DNA of 64,000 bases, taken from the NCBI GenBank assembly GCA_022414725.1, contig CM039464.1, positions 35,599,079 through 35,663,078 of the forward strand. Reading direction: 5' to 3'. Below are positions 30,605 through 40,349 of this stretch, one piece after another; position 1 is the first letter of the stretch; each line of letters starts with the position of its first letter. Origin of the DNA: Microglena sp. YARC (Eukaryota > Chlorophyta > Chlorophyceae > Chlamydomonadales > Chlamydomonadaceae). The notes below the pieces were generated by a model. It did not search any database. It had not been told where the DNA came from and saw nothing but the letters and a program-made list of their open reading frames with translations. A program made the translations under genes and the position numbers.

Positions 30605-32665
30605 CTACACTTCGCTCGACACTGCGTTCTGTAAAGAACCTGTCAGCTTGTAATCAATTGTGCGTCCTACCACAACTTCCAGTTTGCAATATTTCTTTGG
30701 CCTCCCAAGAATTCCGGGGCGGGTTGGGTACATTGTAAAGCAATTGTGGATGTTAATGGCTGCATTTAGGTCACGGTTTACAAACAACTTGCTGTTCTCC
30801 ATGGTGGAACTGCACCATAGCAAGCCTCGAACCGTGCGCCCTTCTTTTTCGGACTGCACACTCTGGAGGACGGTGGTGCTGTCCTTGTGCCAGATCTTTG
30901 TGGTACGGAATTCGTCAATGACGGCAACTCTCCCCTTGAAACGGTCGCTAAACGCATTGAACGCGCTCGTTGTAGGGACAGAAAGTTCACCCTTGCCACC
31001 AGGGGCAAACTTAGAAGAACCGTATGCGATGACAATTGTTTTCCTCTCACCGACATCCGCCTGGACCTCGTTGAAGAAGCGTGCTAAGACACGTTTCTTG
31101 CCACCGTAGAGCCGCAGGCGCTGCGCGCCCCACCGCGACTTGGACATCTCCCCCCATCGAGAATCCCAATGGTTGACCATTACAGTCACGTAAGCGTCAA
31201 ACGACTCTAGAGATGTGCGCTTGGGACTGTTGTCCTTCAGGTCGTCAAGGCAGTCTTGGATGTTAGACAACCACTTCTTGGTCGGACCTCTAGATTTGAA
31301 GACCCCGCTCTCAACGTAGTACCGCTCCCGCGTGAGTCTCTTGCTCCCGAACTCGCAGTGCATCTTCCTCTTCCTACCCCCCTTATCTTTTTCTTCGACC
31401 TTATTTTTCTTCCAAGTCAAAAAGGCAATGTTGCAGCGGCCAGGGTCGTTTGCAACGACCACCACATTGGGGTCGGACTCGGAAAACTCGCGGAGAGTCT
31501 TGGTCTGCTTCTTAATCGCCGTTCCGTCGTCCTTGATTGAAATCTTTTTCTTCTCGGCCCTAAGAAAGTGGGTACAAGCCATTACGCCGTCAGTGTCTAT
31601 GGTGCATGTAAACACACCTTTCCCAGTAGAACGGATGTTTTCCACATCGAAGACCGACTCCCAGTGCTCCTTGTTCGTCAGCGTCTTTTCGAGACTCTCG
31701 ACGAGACCCACGTCCTTGAGGACGCCCAGTAGGCCGTCGGTGTCTATCGTGATGAAGGAGTGCTTGACTGTTGGGATGGGAGCGATGTTGACCAGCTTGG
31801 CGTAGCCCTCGTCCTCTGTGGCCTCGTGGTATCGATTGATAAAGACGTTGTACCGGATCATCTTGGCGCTGTTGGAAACGCTCTTAAGCCACTGTCGGTT
31901 GATCTCGTCCCGTCCGATGATCGAGTGCTGAATCTTCAGAAACATCTTTGTTCGCTCCGGTAGGAGCGAATGTATCGCTATGAGGTCTTCCTTTACTCCC
32001 CAAGAGTGGATATCGTAGAGGAGGTATCGGTGGAATACGGTCTCGTCAATGCCGTGCTCATCTTTGAACTCCTTGGCCAAGATCCTGTTTTCCTTCGAGT
32101 AAACAAACTTCTTGATCCATGTGGAGAGATGGACTCTGTAGTGGTTATTGAAATTGGTCAGGTACTTCTTCGACGCGTGGCTGTACAGGTTTCGATCGCC
32201 ATCGTAGCGAGCGATGGCACCCACGTATTGTTTCTTCTTTTTCACAATTACCTCGCGCCCCTCAATCTTCTCCCTAAACCAATCGTTGTTGTGAAAGAAC
32301 CTTTCGACTGTGGCGTCCCTCGTCTCCATGTGCGCCTGTCTCGACCCCACCATAAGCTGCCGAATGAAGTTCTGGTCGACGCTAGGGACACTTACAGTGT
32401 GAAGTTGCGCATCTGGTACCCCTTCGAAGACTTCTTTTAATATCCGGTTCACCGCAACACCGGCAAGATAAGTCCTCTTGAATACGCTGTCGACCCGCTC
32501 CTTAATCACCTTGGTGATAACGTCCTTGTTGTCCTTATCCGCTATGATCCGACTCAGTGTACACTTTACCACGTTCTCCTCGCCGTTTTTCCTGTCCTTA
32601 ATTTTGGCCGCCCGGTCCGGTCGCGTACGCTTGTCCGGAGGCTCTTTATTGACTATCGTCTCCAT
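30605..32665 (-). CDS. Fanzor A, TnpB-like RNA-guided nuclease, 686 aa
   Basis: Eukaryotic relatives of TnpB cut DNA under the direction of a guide RNA made from the transposon's 3' end. A split RuvC fold is visible: ANDPGRCN (Asp407), AYGSSKFAPGGKGELSVPT (about 547-565), VIDEFRTT (Glu585) and NRDLNAAINI (Asp632). The Cys pairs of the usual zinc ribbon between the last two motifs are missing, leaving one Cys (LLWCSS). The N-terminal ~350 residues are basic, without a recognised domain. The frame is intact. The stop is only 46 bp from the transposon end, so any guide RNA must overlap the coding end. Confidence 0.8.
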   Translation of the reverse strand: METIVNKEPPDKRTRPDRAAKIKDRKNGEENVVKCTLSRIIADKDNKDVITKVIKERVDSVFKRTYLAGVAVNRILKEVFEGVPDAQLHTVSVPSVDQNFIRQLMVGSRQAHMETRDATVERFFHNNDWFREKIEGREVIVKKKKQYVGAIARYDGDRNLYSHASKKYLTNFNNHYRVHLSTWIKKFVYSKENRILAKEFKDEHGIDETVFHRYLLYDIHSWGVKEDLIAIHSLLPERTKMFLKIQHSIIGRDEINRQWLKSVSNSAKMIRYNVFINRYHEATEDEGYAKLVNIAPIPTVKHSFITIDTDGLLGVLKDVGLVESLEKTLTNKEHWESVFDVENIRSTGKGVFTCTIDTDGVMACTHFLRAEKKKISIKDDGTAIKKQTKTLREFSESDPNVVVVANDPGRCNIAFLTWKKNKVEEKDKGGRKRKMHCEFGSKRLTRERYYVESGVFKSRGPTKKWLSNIQDCLDDLKDNSPKRTSLESFDAYVTVMVNHWDSRWGEMSKSRWGAQRLRLYGGKKRVLARFFNEVQADVGERKTIVIAYGSSKFAPGGKGELSVPTTSAFNAFSDRFKGRVAVIDEFRTTKIWHKDSTTVLQSVQSEKEGRTVRGLLWCSSTMENSKLFVNRDLNAAINIHNCFTMYPTRPGILGRPKKYCKLEVVVGRTIDYKLTGSLQNAVSSEV

Positions 32666-32694
32666 TTAGTAGCCAATGTATCTATTTCCTTGTA

Positions 32695-33585
32695 TCAAGG
32701 TCCAGAAATTGTATTCAATGACTTTCGAAAAAAAGCCTCTACGTGTTTCTCTTTAACAGAACTCAAAGCCTTATACACATCTTGGCTTTTATAGAAATCG
32801 CGTTTGACGATGGAGAACACCCCTTCTATTGGGTTGAACCAAGGTGAGTAGGGAGGAGTGTATAGGAGCTCCCACCCCCTTGAAGCTGCAAGTGTTTTGA
32901 CCTTCTTGGAGTGGTGAAAAGCAACGTTGTCAAGTATAATTACTGTGTCAGTTGGACAGTCCAAATTTTCTAAAAACTCAACAAAAGTATACGTGTTGAA
33001 AGACCCTTGCCTGATGTTAAAATAAATGTCTCCTTTGCATTGTTGAATACGACAAAGTGCCGACATTGTCGTCACCCTAGGTCTCAACCTCGGTACAACC
33101 AGTAGCTCTCCCTTTGGTGAGTAGCCAAACACGTCTCTCGTATGTCTTCCAAATGAAGTTTCGTCGATCGATACAAAAGTCCTCCCTTCCTCTTTTAACC
33201 GTTCCCTTTGGCTTATGAATGACGTGGTTTTCTCATATAAGTTATCAGGCCTGGAGAAGAACTTTGCTTTTTTCTTTGTGAGCCCAAGCCTTTTTATCAC
33301 AACGCGAATCAATTCTTTTGATACCTCAAATCCGAAAGCATCCTTTACCTTATGACGAAGAACAGCAAGAGATGCGAATGGATCTATTTTTAATGACGCC
33401 TTTAAGAACTCTATGACCACATCCGATTTTGTAGGTTTATTCCGGTTGTACACTTTTTTAGTGGGGTTTGAAATCCACCTCGAGACTGTCATGTGGCTTA
33501 CATTCGCAAGTATAGCCACTCTCCTCAAACTTTGCAGCAATGTGTACATGTGTACAACAATCGACCGTCTGTCCAAGTTGTACAT
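32695..33585 (-). CDS. IS630/Tc1-mariner transposase, copy A, 296 aa
   Basis: An N-terminal helix-turn-helix (SLRRVAILANVSHMTVSRW) is followed by a DDE domain: SIDETSF, VIILDNVAFHH and TPPYSPWFNPIE, the last two carboxylates 34 residues apart (DD34E). The ATG at 33585 was chosen because homology with copy B begins just before it; the longer frame reading to 33825 runs antisense through the neighbouring gene. It is 30 bp from Fanzor A and nearly identical to copy B. Intact. Confidence 0.88.
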   Translation of the reverse strand: MYNLDRRSIVVHMYTLLQSLRRVAILANVSHMTVSRWISNPTKKVYNRNKPTKSDVVIEFLKASLKIDPFASLAVLRHKVKDAFGFEVSKELIRVVIKRLGLTKKKAKFFSRPDNLYEKTTSFISQRERLKEEGRTFVSIDETSFGRHTRDVFGYSPKGELLVVPRLRPRVTTMSALCRIQQCKGDIYFNIRQGSFNTYTFVEFLENLDCPTDTVIILDNVAFHHSKKVKTLAASRGWELLYTPPYSPWFNPIEGVFSIVKRDFYKSQDVYKALSSVKEKHVEAFFRKSLNTISGP

Positions 33586-33601
33586 AGAGAATTGTAATTG
33601 A

Positions 33602-34674
33602 TACCCACCGTCTTTCTGAGCGCTGCGCTTAATGCGTGTGGTCGGCAGGTCAGCATAGGTACCGACAAGGTCAGCCCACAGTTCCACCAGCTGTACACCG
33701 ACATGTTCATTCGGACATGTAATGAGCGTACACAGGAACACTGTCATCTGGTGGGACTGGTCAGTCTCTTTATTGCAACTCGTTCCCAGTCCCAGATGCT
33801 TGCCGTCATAGATGCACTCAGTCAAGACGGTCTTGGAAATCTGTTTCGACTTTTAGCTGAACTACCAGCTAAGATACCCATACCATGCATCGATGTGTTC
33901 ATCCATGTGGCCAATGAATGTGTAGCGACAGCACATCTGCCAGCAGGGGTGGAGGATCTCTTTATCCGGTCCGCGATTGCCATGCTAGACAATGAGACAG
34001 CGGGGGGCACTGTTGCATCAATTTCAAAAACGATGCTGCGTGTAGCAATAGCAGAGCCTGCTTACGCCCAGGCCATGGCAACAGCACTTGAACCGCACAT
34101 GGCTGTCGCGCCAACGGGTAAGCTTGCTCGTGATCTGCTTCTGAATCCATGCTCTATTCATTTACCCGATTATGCACTGAGACAATTGGGGATGCGCCAG
34201 TCTCTTCATGACAGGGTACGCATAGTATGCGAATTGATTACCTTGGATGTCCCTGCGGAAGCAGTGCTACCACTCACGCAGACACTGCCCTCGCATAGTG
34301 ATGGTAGGTTAGTAGACATAAACGGCGTGGATGGACTGCAAAATAGACTTTGCGACCATGTGTGCGATACAAGTAAAGCGAAAATTCAGGCGGCTACAAA
34401 TTTGTTGTGTGAAATGGTCAACCAACATGGAGCGCACCATCCTGGTGCCCAACTCCTTATATGGCTCTGCACAGTTGCTGTAGAGTTCAAGCCAAGTATC
34501 GACCGTATCAGCACCGCTATGGGAATACGCATCCTCTTGAGCAGCAGCTTCGGCTACTCACACATGGTCACAATGACTAACTTTGGCATTGGTTACTTAG
34601 CATGCGTGTATCCTCAACACCGTTGGGTAAACGGCGACGACGATATGCACTGTTGGATGCTCTTTTACGAATAA
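33602..34674 (+). CDS. Helical hypothetical protein, 5'-truncated by transposon
   Basis: About 355 codons are open directly from the transposon edge with no ATG at the start; the first in-frame Met is near 33703. The protein is Ala/Leu-rich and helical, with several repeated ~40-residue blocks by eye, suggestive of an ARM/HEAT-like solenoid, but I recognise no family. It stops at TAA 34672-34674. Either the 5' end was removed by the element or translation starts at the internal Met. Confidence 0.45.
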
Positions 34675-34987
34675 GTTTCGTACACTGCAAAAGCAGTCAA
34701 AGCGGAGCTCCACGCCAACAGATGACTCACCCACACACATCGCTTGTCTCCTTTGAGGCTTCTGCTTGACAATAGGGAGAGGATCATTTGGGAATCGTTT
34801 AGACCTCCATCACACATATACACTATTACACTCTAATACAGGGAACCAGACCCAGACAAGGCCCTTTGGAACAAGAGAACCAGAACAAGTTTAGTAGGAG
34901 GGATCATTGCAATTGGGATGGCGCGCCCCTAAACCCGTGTAACCCTCGTATGAATCATTTATATATTTTTATTAGTTTTAAGCAGAG
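34675..34987. other. Intergenic, degenerate hairpin module
   Basis: GAGGCTTCTGCTTGACAAT at 34757-34776 is a degraded module. The last 60 bp (TTTATATATTTTTATTAG) are AT-rich and probably the promoter of the next gene. Confidence 0.4.
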
Positions 34988-35395
34988 ATGGGTATACACT
35001 CTTATTTCGGTATCGGAACGATAATAATTTCAACCATTGGTGTTACTATGGTTATGTTATACTATGATAATATCAAGGAGATTGTAGAATTTAGCAAAGA
35101 TATTGCAGAATCTAGAAATAGTATTGCAGAATCTCAACGCGAGACTATCAGTATCTTATCATCTCATATTAAATATACAAAAAAACTTGCAGAATCTAGA
35201 AAAAAGCTTGCAGTGTTGAAGGCGAATAACGCTACCCTGACTAAGATGTTGAAGCGTATTTTGCGGTCTATTACTGTTGCGGATGCAGATAATTTTTCAG
35301 CGGAAGAAAGACGATGGTATGTTGATAATTGTTCTGCGTACAACGTCCATTGTTTGTTGTCTGATGTTGACTCTTCTTTGCCTACATCCGCTTAA
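34988..35395 (+). CDS. Membrane-anchored coiled-coil protein, 135 aa
   Basis: Residues 7-26 are a hydrophobic segment (FGIGTIIISTIGVTMVMLYY). After it come three AES-R/Q repeats (KDIAESRNSIAESQRE, KKLAESRKKLA), a heptad-like coiled coil, and an acidic tail with two cysteines. One membrane pass with a coiled-coil domain is the likely topology. Intact, with an AT-rich leader immediately upstream. Family unknown. Confidence 0.55.
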   Translation: MGIHSYFGIGTIIISTIGVTMVMLYYDNIKEIVEFSKDIAESRNSIAESQRETISILSSHIKYTKKLAESRKKLAVLKANNATLTKMLKRILRSITVADADNFSAEERRWYVDNCSAYNVHCLLSDVDSSLPTSA

Positions 35396-35505
35396 AGCTT
35401 CTCTTTATTGTTCAATAACAAAGAACATATTGTTTCTTTTGACAGAGGAACTGCTCGTCTTCGCAAGCGGTGGCGGTTACACTCAGACCGGTCAATAATG
35501 TTACA

Positions 35506-36363
35506 GTATATTGAATCAATTACAATTCTCTATGTACAACTTGGACAGACGGTCGATTGTTGTACACATGTACACATTGCTGCAAAGTTTGAGGAGAGTG
35601 GCTATACTTGCGAATGTAAGCCACATGACAGTCTCGAGGTGGATTTCAAACCCCACTAAAAAAGTGTACAACCGGAATAAACCTACAAAATCGGATGTGG
35701 TCATAGAGTTCTTAAAGGCGTCATTAAAAATAGATCCATTCGCATCTCTTGCTGTTCTTCGTCATAAGGTAAAGGATGCTTTCGGATTTGAGGTATCAAA
35801 AGAATTGATTCGCGTTGTGATAAAAAGGCTTGGGCTCACAAAGAAAAAAGCAAAGTTCTTCTCCAGGCCTGATAACTTATATGAGAAAACCACGTCATTC
35901 ATAAGCCAAAGGGAACGGTTAAAAGAGGAAGGGAGGACTTTTGTATCGATCGACGAAACTTCATTTGGAAGACATACGAGAGACGTGATTGGCTACTCAC
36001 CAAAGGGAGAGCTACTGGTTGTACCGAGGTTGAGACCTAGGGTGACGACAATGTCGGCACTTTGTCTTATTCAACAATGCAAAGGAGACATTTATTTTAA
36101 CATCAGGCAAGGGTCTTTCAACACGCATACTTTTGTTGAGTTTTTAGAAAATTTGGACTGTCCAACTGACACAGTAATTATACTTGACAACGTTGCTTTT
36201 CACCACTCCAAGAAGGTCAAAACACTTGCAGCTTCAAGGGGGTGGGAGCTCCTATACACTCCTCCCTACTCACCTTGGTTCAACCCAATAGAAGGGGTGT
36301 TCTCCATCGTCAAACGCGATTTCTTCAATAGAAGGGGTGTTCTCCATCGTCAAGCGCGATTTC
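35506..36363 (+). pseudogene. IS630/mariner transposase, copy B, C-terminally broken
   Basis: Nearly identical to copy A from the ATG at 35532 through PWFNPIEGVFSIVKRDF. A tandem duplication of about 38 bp (CAATAGAAGGGGTGTTCTCC) at 36287-36363 then destroys the end, and the frame reads on into antisense of Fanzor C. The catalytic residues are still present. TTACAGTATATTG upstream may be its transposon end. Confidence 0.8.
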
Positions 36364-37909
36364 TATATATCAGGGGGTGGGGGTGGGGTTGTCGAGGAAC
36401 TTCTCGGCGCGTCTCGGCGAAACGCGAGAGGACGCTCTCTCCCAAAGACTTGGTGAAGTGTACGCATCAGGATGTTCCTGGAAGCGTTCACATCGCGGTC
36501 CCAAGTCTTCCCGCAGTGAAGCATACCACCGCTCTGTTGGCGTGGCGCTCCGCTTTGACTGCTTTTGCAGTGGAGAATCTTATGAATCCGCTTGCTTCCT
36601 TCTGTACATTCCCAACTTGTACCGTCTTGCTTCTTACGATGAGTGAGTGCCACCATGTTGCAAAGGTGGTTCTCACAGCAGCTGCATCGTTGAGATGTTC
36701 TGAACTCATCGATGTCCTCCATGATGACGTTTTCTCGGCTACGAAGCTCGAAACGAATAGCTTGGAGAGGGCCACAAGTCCGCCTAGAGATTGGCGTCGC
36801 CCCAAGACCTTTCCAATCACCAAACCCGACGAGTACCTTAGCGCTCTTCTCTCTCGGAGCTACGAAGTCAGCAATCTCAACAATGAGTTTCTGTTTCTTG
36901 CAGTACCTGCGAAAGCGGAGGTTTCGGTACCCCCTGGAAGCACGATGGGCAAGAAGGATTGGGGCGGCACCAATGTAGAATCTGGCGCACGCACCAATCT
37001 GTTCAGAACTCGAAGAGTCTCTATCCGGAATGATACCACCGACGATATCAGCCGTCTCGAGGTTCCAAACGTCAGTTTGACGCTGAGACTTGAAGATCAG
37101 ACCCTTGCGATAATATTGCGCCGAGCTGTACGATCTGGTACCTCCGTTGAGTCCTGTCACAGTCACGATATCAGTAACACCCGGGTCTACCGCAGCCACG
37201 ACCACATTGTCAAGGAAGGATACAATGCCACCCCCGTCTGTTGTCACATACTCATGCGCCCGCGTAGAGAACGCGTCTGCAGGCATCGAACATGTCAGAC
37301 ACGTAGGCTTATTCATCAAGATGCTGACTGCAAAGCCGTCTGTCACAATGCGGTAACCGAACTTCCGAGAAACTGTCTCCACTTTCTTGAGGTTTGCGAA
37401 GCGCTCCCATATTCCTTGATGGTTTTTGGAAGCAACGTCTGCCTTGCATGAATCGAAGTGGCACTCGTTGACCATATAGAAAAAGGCCATTTTCGAAATC
37501 GGAATGTGCGACAGAGTGAATCCAGATTTGTAAGGCAACAACGAGAATGTGCGATGTTTTTCGTTTTTAGTTTTTCGTTTTTCTTCGATGGTCTCCGACA
37601 ATATCTTGTGGTACAGAGGCAGGGTCATGTGAGCCCGAGACGCAAAAGTGTTTCCGGATGGTAAAGGTAGAACCCCCCTGAGACAGAATGCCACGTCGCG
37701 TGCAAAGAAGCGTTTCGCGTTATCTGCGTCCACCCTAAGGTTCTTCGAGGAGAGCCAAGCTTCGCTCAACTTTTCAAGCCTTTCTTGAAGTTTAGTCAAC
37801 CTAACACGCAAAGGGGATCCTTCTGGTTCCTTCCTACCGACCCTCTTCTTCGCAAGAGCAACTGCACTTTTTTGCCGATCGAAGTCTAGCTGTTGGCAGC
37901 TTGGTTGCG
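36363..37909 (-). pseudogene. Fanzor C, TnpB-like, without a start codon
   Basis: A third, divergent Fanzor. RuvC motifs: AAVDPGVTDIVT, VGFGDWKGLGATP, MEDIDEFRTS and WDRDVNASRNI, with zinc-ribbon cysteines RCSCC and LHC between the last two, unlike Fanzor A. The frame is open up to a TGA near 37925 but contains no ATG before the HMTLPLYH segment, so the 5' end is missing. The 3' end is joined tail-to-tail with transposase copy B at a G-rich stretch (36367-36385). Confidence 0.7.
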
Positions 37910-37977
37910 TGAAAGGATATCATTCAAAATTATTTGAGAACAACTGTATTTAAAAAAAAGTGTTACACTTATTAAAA

Positions 37978-38541
37978 ATGAACCGCACACAAATCGGATC
38001 CGGCTCCAAGGAGAGAATAATTTTTTTTAATGAGTGCGCTAAGAAAAACAATAGCGCACGCAAAAAATACGAAGTGAACACTGTCAAATATGATAATGTA
38101 AAACTGTCTAAACAGCAAAAGATTAATATCATTGAATGGATAAAGCAAAAATGGGGGGGAAATGTGGATAAACTGTTGACGTACAAGGGTATGAAAGCGA
38201 TCCATGATGAGTTGTTGTGCCGATTCTTGCGTCCGTCCGAGGTTATCGACATTTGTAACATGCTGCGATTATATCCAGTCATAAACTATGCCACCGTGCC
38301 CATCGTGCCGGACGTTAATGTGTCAGAGTTGTTGGGACGCTTGGGAGAAAAAAATATCAAAATGACAGAAAAATTCCATCTATTGTACATCTGGTACCAT
38401 TCGAGTACCCATCAAATGGTTCTTTACGCTACAGACGAGGACTCAAAAAAAGCAATATCAAATATTGAACTCGAAATATCAAATATTAAGTTCATAGACA
38501 ATTCCAAACAAATCGAATGGAATTCAAAAGAATACGTTTAG
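37978..38541 (+). CDS. AT-rich hypothetical protein, 187 aa
   Basis: Intact frame starting MNRTQIGSG; an ATG 18 bp upstream is possible. Lys/Asn/Ile-rich and noticeably AT-richer than the neighbouring transposon genes. It contains KQQKINIIEWIKQKWGG and LYIWYHSSTHQMVLYATDED and looks like a soluble helical/beta protein. I do not recognise it. A poly-A/T leader directly precedes the ATG. Confidence 0.55.
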   Translation: MNRTQIGSGSKERIIFFNECAKKNNSARKKYEVNTVKYDNVKLSKQQKINIIEWIKQKWGGNVDKLLTYKGMKAIHDELLCRFLRPSEVIDICNMLRLYPVINYATVPIVPDVNVSELLGRLGEKNIKMTEKFHLLYIWYHSSTHQMVLYATDEDSKKAISNIELEISNIKFIDNSKQIEWNSKEYV

Positions 38542-38544
38542 AAG

Positions 38545-38712
38545 ATGGACCCATACGCGCGCACATTCAATCTTGCAATTTCTACCACTCGCACATCCAA
38601 TCCTAAAACGTCCACCACGCGCACATCCAATCCTAAAACGTCCACCACTCTGACCTCCTCCACTAAAACTTCCAAACTGAATCATACTGCTCGCACATTT
38701 AAGCCTAAGTAG
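38545..38712 (+). CDS. Threonine-rich repeat mini-protein, 55 aa
   Basis: Starting 3 bp after the previous stop, an ATG opens a 55-codon frame with near-perfect 11-residue repeats (STTRTSNPKT). The DNA repeat is 33 bp, a multiple of three, and the frame is preserved through all units to the TAG. It may be a real small gene or the remnant of a longer repeat protein. Confidence 0.35.
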   Translation: MDPYARTFNLAISTTRTSNPKTSTTRTSNPKTSTTLTSSTKTSKLNHTARTFKPK

Positions 38713-39344
38713 ATTTTTTGTGTTCGAGTGTAAATGTGGGCCTGTAGCGTTTGTAGCGTTTGTATGGCTCTCAGAAATAATACGCATTGCTGGAGGCGCT
38801 GAATTCCACTGCCCCACTCCATGGGGCCCGCGTTTTCCCCTTCACAATCCCGATAGAGTTGTCAAGACACGTGGTCTTCAGGTCCCCTTTAATATGCGTG
38901 GAAGCGAGTCAGCAGCTGAATTCCACTGCCCCACTCCGTGGGGCACGCGATTCCCCTTTCATAATCCTCCGTGGGACACGCGATTCCCCTTTCATAATCG
39001 CGTGTGTATGTATTTTGCGTTATTTGTAGATGGAAGAAAGGAAAGAGTAGGGTTGTGTGCGAATGAAGAGGATGATGAGGAGAATAAAAGAAAAATATGC
39101 AGTCTCGGTGCGAGGAGGTCCTTTTATGATGCCCGGCTATCGTACCTCCAGCAATACACAAGGGTTGGGCATGCCTGTGTACGCAAATCGCCGGTCCCTT
39201 TAATCTGAGTGAGTGAGTGATTGAGTGGCCTGCGTGTGCCATTCGACAGTGTTCCGCCGTTTGCGTGTGTCCTCCTATACATTCGACAGTGTTCCGCATC
39301 TTGTGTCATGCGAACACGTTTAAAATAGGGATTGATGTGACCCG
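38713..39344. repeat. Repeat-derived intergenic incl. 210-bp repeat (39000-39212)
   Basis: The first part carries CTGAATTCCACTGCCCCACTCC twice, the reverse complement of the GC hairpin of the dispersed module. 39000-39212 is the inverted partner of 27925-28135. 39303-39340 is a stub of the CGTTTAAAATAGGGATTGA array unit. Confidence 0.6.
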
Positions 39345-39598
39345 CTTCGTCACGCTCACCATGTCGATACCACGCGCGCGCAGGTCAAGGGCAAGCGCAC
39401 CAAGGAGGAGAGGAACTACCGCCTGGGCCCGGAGAGTGTCTCCCGGATGCTGGAGCTCTTGAAACTTCGTCTTCTGCGCACGGACCTCACGCAGACGCCG
39501 CTGCCTTTTCGGGTCACGAGCTGTCCATGTACAGCCACAGTCCATCGGCAAACAACGGATTGTATTATTAAACAAGCGGCGGAGCCCCTTTCACCAGA
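39345..39598 (+). pseudogene. 3' fragment of a T5orf172-like gene
   Basis: From GTGACCCGCTTCGTCACGC the sequence copies the last third of the gene at 52451 (KRTKEERNYRLGPESVSRML). It lacks the GIY-YIG-like domain and a start. It ends in the AAACAAGCGGCGGAGCC repeat. Confidence 0.7.
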
Positions 39599-40298
39599 GC
39601 GAGCGGAGGAGTTCGGTACTACACCACTCTTCAACGTGACTGCAGTTGCATCATCCACCTCCAGCATGGTCGTGCTGCAATTTCTCCTCACACCAGTGAA
39701 CATCCCACGCACAAGACCATTCATGGCATCAATATTTTGGGTGGTGGCACCGATTACAAACTCTTCCAGGAGCGCCTTGGCAAATTGCTGCTCATCCATG
39801 GGAGAGTTCACAAGAGTGGCAAGAGCTCGAATGACAACATCCGTCCAAGTGCGCGTCGGACTGCAACAGCAAAAAATGGGCGTTCCTGGCTCCCGGCCGA
39901 TTTTTTGAATTTTACGGGACTCGTCGGCTTCAAACTGTGAACTCGAACGCGGTCGAAAATCGCCGGTGATGGATTCGGAAGCTGCGCAGAAGCTAGAGCC
40001 TTGGGAACGAATCGCCGGCCAGAGATTTCGACCATCCCGGAATCGCGACCATGCGACAGACCCGAACCTTTGACCAGTCAAAATCGGCCGGGAGCGAGGA
40101 ACGCCCATTAAAAGATAAACGAATGTTGTGTGTCATTTGCTAGCATGTTCTACGGCAAGTAGTGTGGCGTAACACATATCGTTCGGCTATCATCAGGCAA
40201 GCATGTACAAACCTTAGCCTCTCGATGCGACGATCATATGCCGCTCTTGCAGCCGGGTGTTGTGAAAGCAAAGCATCTAGTTCAGCGTCGCCATCCAT
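39599..40298 (-). pseudogene. Spliced gene, copy 1, with a MITE in its intron
   Basis: Exon 1 is 40298-40213 (86 nt, starting MDGDAELDALL). A GT at 40212 and a TTGCTGTTGCAG ending at 39861 bound an intron, and exon 2 continues in frame from 39860 (SPTRTWTDVVIRALATLV). The intron holds a 233-bp MITE (39876-40108) placed a few bases before the acceptor. The copy at 54.1-54.6 kb shows the same exons with a MITE-free 113-bp intron. Exon 2 is cut at about 39599 where both copies lose homology, so the natural C-terminus is unknown. A TATAAAAAA (40328-40336) lies 30 nt before the ATG. Protein family unknown, helical. Confidence 0.6.
39876..40108. mobile_element. MITE, ATGGGCGTTCC family, long variant
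   Basis: The terminal inverted repeats read ATGGGCGTTCCTGGCTCCCG on one side and its near complement on the other, with an inner AAAATCGGCCGG. It is 233 bp, versus 164-165 bp for the other copies. TA follows on the right; the left flank is AA. Confidence 0.85.
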
Positions 40299-40349
40299 GA
40301 ACTGCAATAAAGAACATGAATGGAGACTTTTTTATACCCCCATGCAGTC

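Larger units (their letters stand above)
30559..33602 (-). mobile_element. IS630/mariner-Fanzor element A
   Basis: The Fanzor and transposase genes are adjacent and co-oriented, as in the bounded element at 57751-61204. The lower end has TA then CAGTTGGCGGAACA, close to CAGTCGGCGGAACA of that element. The upper end, only 17 bp beyond the transposase ATG, is set by where homology with the second transposase copy starts (TCAATTACAATTC); no matching inverted repeat is present, so this end is probably lost. Confidence 0.65.

Noticed and set aside
30426..33720. One gene split by the Fanzor A element (30426 frame plus 33602 frame)
   Set aside because: Joining at the TA puts the two halves out of frame and gives an early stop; no shared features.
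36328..37451. Long extension of the transposase copy B frame
   Set aside because: After the 38-bp duplication the frame reads antisense through Fanzor C and has no transposase homology.
38720..39208. 162-codon plus-strand frame
   Set aside because: Composed of reversed hairpin-module copies and the dispersed 210-bp repeat; not treated as a gene.
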